A DNA stretch of 64,000 bases from Motacilla alba alba (taxonomy: Eukaryota > Chordata > Aves > Passeriformes > Motacillidae), in the NCBI RefSeq assembly GCF_015832195.1, contig NC_052017.1, positions 93,398,429 to 93,462,428 of the forward strand, given 5' to 3'. Positions within the stretch are counted from its first letter, which is position 1. Each line of letters starts with the position of its first letter. A program made the position numbers and the translations under genes. This document shows positions 61,912-64,000 of this stretch, piece by piece. The notes beneath the pieces are model-generated. The model searched no databases, was not told where the DNA came from, and saw only the letters and a list, made by a program, of their open reading frames with translations.

Positions 61912-61937
61912 GTGTGTGCATGTGAGGCTGCACACAC
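61912..61937. repeat. 9-bp inverted repeat of GT/CA words
   Basis: GTGTGTGCA at 61912-61920 and TGCACACAC at 61929-61937 with an 8-base spacer. Likely a by-product of nearby GT/CA-rich sequence. Confidence 0.8.
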
Positions 61938-62082
61938 ATGTATTTTAAGAATATGCATAATACACTAAGTTACGGCATTAGTTTCTAACAATAACATTTC
62001 AATATTTCTGTGATCTTTTCTTAGACTTAAAAAAGAGACAAATTTTCAGGAGCTGCCACATGGGGAAGAGTGGAATGAAAGG

Positions 62083-62131
62083 GGTGTGTGTCTGTGTCTG
62101 TGTGTCTGTGTCTGTGTGTGTATGTATGTAG
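62083..62131. repeat. (GT)n / GTGTCT compound microsatellite
   Basis: GTGTGTGTCTGTGTCTGTG followed by more GTGTCT units, then GTGTGTGTATGTATGTA. Compound tandem repeat, likely length-variable. Confidence 0.93.
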
Positions 62132-64000
62132 TAATTTTGATTTCAAAGTACATCGACCTGTCTTTCTGTGTCCAAAGGGTCATCATGCATAGAGTCATAT
62201 AAATAGAGACTGCTTAAAAATATTACTTGAAGTCACTCAGACTCCTAGGTTTGAATTGCAGATAAACATATTTCAAAGTGTAAGCTTTGGACGTGAGGTA
62301 CAGGGGAGAACAGCCTTACATGCCACTTCCATCAATTTTGATAAAGTAGTTTCAATTTTCAGTGTAATATTTCAAAGGTCTTGTGGCTTTTTGACAACAC
62401 TGAGCTCTGCTTCTTCCTCCTCATTCTCTGTCCTTCCCTCCAGTGCTTTGTGCACACTCTGATCATTACCTATTTCAAACCTGAATGCTTAATCACAGCC
62501 AAGTGTATTTTTGAGAGGTCTTCCAAAGTCTTCACTTTAGGCAGTATTTCCTGAACAAGAGATCTCTTTGGGGTTAAGATGGAATGCACATTTGGAGATG
62601 GCAGGCAAAGTACAAAAAAAGGAAAAGTACTGTGCAGGATACAACAGGAATTCTTCTCCTAGGGGACAAGTCTTAGGGGAAAAGTCTATAAATTCTCTAG
62701 ACTCTACAGCAGGTCAGGATAGTTAAATTCTCCATTCCTTTACTACCAATGATGACACAGAAAACCTGAGGAAGATCTTCATGAGTGGTGCTCCAGTCAC
62801 CCTCACTGCACTTCCCTAAGGTGACACCCTGTTTCCCAGCAGAAAGCTTACCACAGGCCTTGCTTGTCACCATATGGCATCGTATCTCTGCACTCACCCT
62901 TTCAATCATATTAATGCCAATAATGCAACAATCTTTTTCTTTTATAAAGGTCTTAACCTGGCTTGTGCATTAATTTAGTCTGCCAAGTTATTTATGCACC
63001 TATGAAAATGCAGACTAGGCATCCTTACAAGCACAGGCACATCCTATTAATGTTGATCTGAAAAAGATCTGAGCTCACCGTCACAGGTCCTTGATAGTGC
63101 TGGCCCATTACTGAATGTTTTCTAGGGGCCAGAGGTGAACAAGCTGATTCCAAGGGGGATCCATCTGTGTATTCCAGCTTAACCTAAAGTTTGTTCTTTT
63201 GTATAGAATTTTATTCTATTCCTATTGGACACACTCACTCTTGTCTTGCTGCATCCAGACAATCTTGTAGTATTTCCAGACTGATGAAAACAAACAATGC
63301 TGATGTATGTCCAAACACTTCTGCTGTGGTATTTCCAACCTATTTCAGCTACCGTTTCAGTGAGCGTTGGGAATGTATAGTACTGCTCTGGAATGAAACT
63401 GTATTCACAAGTTTTTCTTGGATGTTTTGGCAAAACCTGCTCTGAAAACACTGAAAGTTTTGTCCAAGTGAAGCCTGGAAGATTAGGCTGCATGTGGTAC
63501 TCCAATAATAACACCAAAGTAAGGAGTATTATTAAGAGCCAGTTTAATTTTTGAACATATCATGTAACACACTGTGAAAGTAGCACAAGGTCAAGGAAAA
63601 CATCTATTATTTAATTTGACTTGGAGCCAAACTAGTGGTGATGTTGAAGACCACACTTCCCACTCTGAATGGAACTTCATTTATTCAGTCCTTGCAACTT
63701 CATCAAAACTTTCCACTCACTCTACCTCCATCCGTCTCTTTCTTAGCAAATACATCAAAACCTCTGAGGGTCCTTCCATCTCATTCTTTATTCCTCTGCC
63801 AGATAAATGAGGAACACTCTCTACTCCTCTATAAGCGACATTTTTTGTTTCCATTTCTGCTCTCAGCTGAATCTTAACAGCTTCTGGAAAGTCAAGGCAG
63901 CAGAGATAACAGCAGAACCCCATCTTAGAAATCAATGTCATTGTCATCTAAACTCTTCTTCCCAGACAGCATTGCCCCTCCTTTCCTGTACAATAAGATG
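62132..64000. other. Non-coding stretch
   Basis: No gene supported up to the window end. 63179-63517 is open on both strands (112 codons on -, 84 on +), and 63574-63877 in two plus-strand frames; none resembles a known protein. No transposon recognised. Confidence 0.6.

Larger units (their letters stand above)
59184..62082. other. Non-coding stretch
   Basis: No gene supported. (AC)n at 59507-59521, A12 at 60026-60037 and a 9-bp inverted repeat at 61912-61937. Frames of 109 codons (60143-60472) and 114 codons (61162-61506) are unrecognised and run without flanking splice or promoter evidence that I can defend. Confidence 0.6.

Noticed and set aside
1..64000. tRNA, microRNA or other small RNA genes
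   Set aside because: No tRNA B-box-type word in a foldable context and no familiar microRNA sequence was recognised; a structured-RNA covariance search would be needed to exclude diverged ones.

Overview
This window looks like vertebrate, most likely avian, non-coding DNA: intergenic, or the inside of a very large intron. It is AT-rich and CpG-poor, has long A/T homopolymers and microsatellites, and carries no run of exons that I can support. The best organism clue is at 6.2-8.9 kb. There, two CR1-type LINE retrotransposon copies lie head to tail on the + strand, and the younger ends in the ATTCTGTG-type tail typical of bird CR1. A shorter CR1 tail lies near 31.6 kb. Two weaker antisense candidates lie near 30.1 and 34.7 kb. 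Species, chromosome and neighbouring genes cannot be named from the sequence alone.

Layout. 1-6.2 kb is single-copy-looking DNA with a 22-bp tandem duplication (1579-1622) and a stretch at 2.45-3.5 kb that looks like a conserved regulatory block. 6.2-8.9 kb holds the two CR1 copies; the younger keeps most of its reverse transcriptase (RT) reading frame but is visibly dead. 9-53 kb is non-coding DNA with many simple repeats, several unusually good palindromes (21344-21378, 37850-37871, 24464-24489, 61912-61937 further on), a 27-bp tandem duplication (34739-34792), a full CRE-type octamer (45052-45059) and several motif-dense blocks that could be enhancers. 53.6-54.2 kb holds two fragments of what looks like an old palindromic DNA transposon of the amniote type. 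54.2-64 kb is again non-coding, with one cryptic exon-like segment at 56067-56178.

The only protein-coding signal I can defend is the decayed CR1 reverse transcriptase. The other open frames are short, mostly lack recognisable domains, and often occur on both strands of the same stretch, as expected by chance in vertebrate DNA. The regulatory calls rest on motif content read by eye, not on alignment, and are given low confidence. I found no convincing previously undescribed system. The observations most worth a second look are the 35-bp hairpin, the 22-bp palindrome, the transposon fragments at 53.6-54.2 kb and the candidate enhancer blocks.
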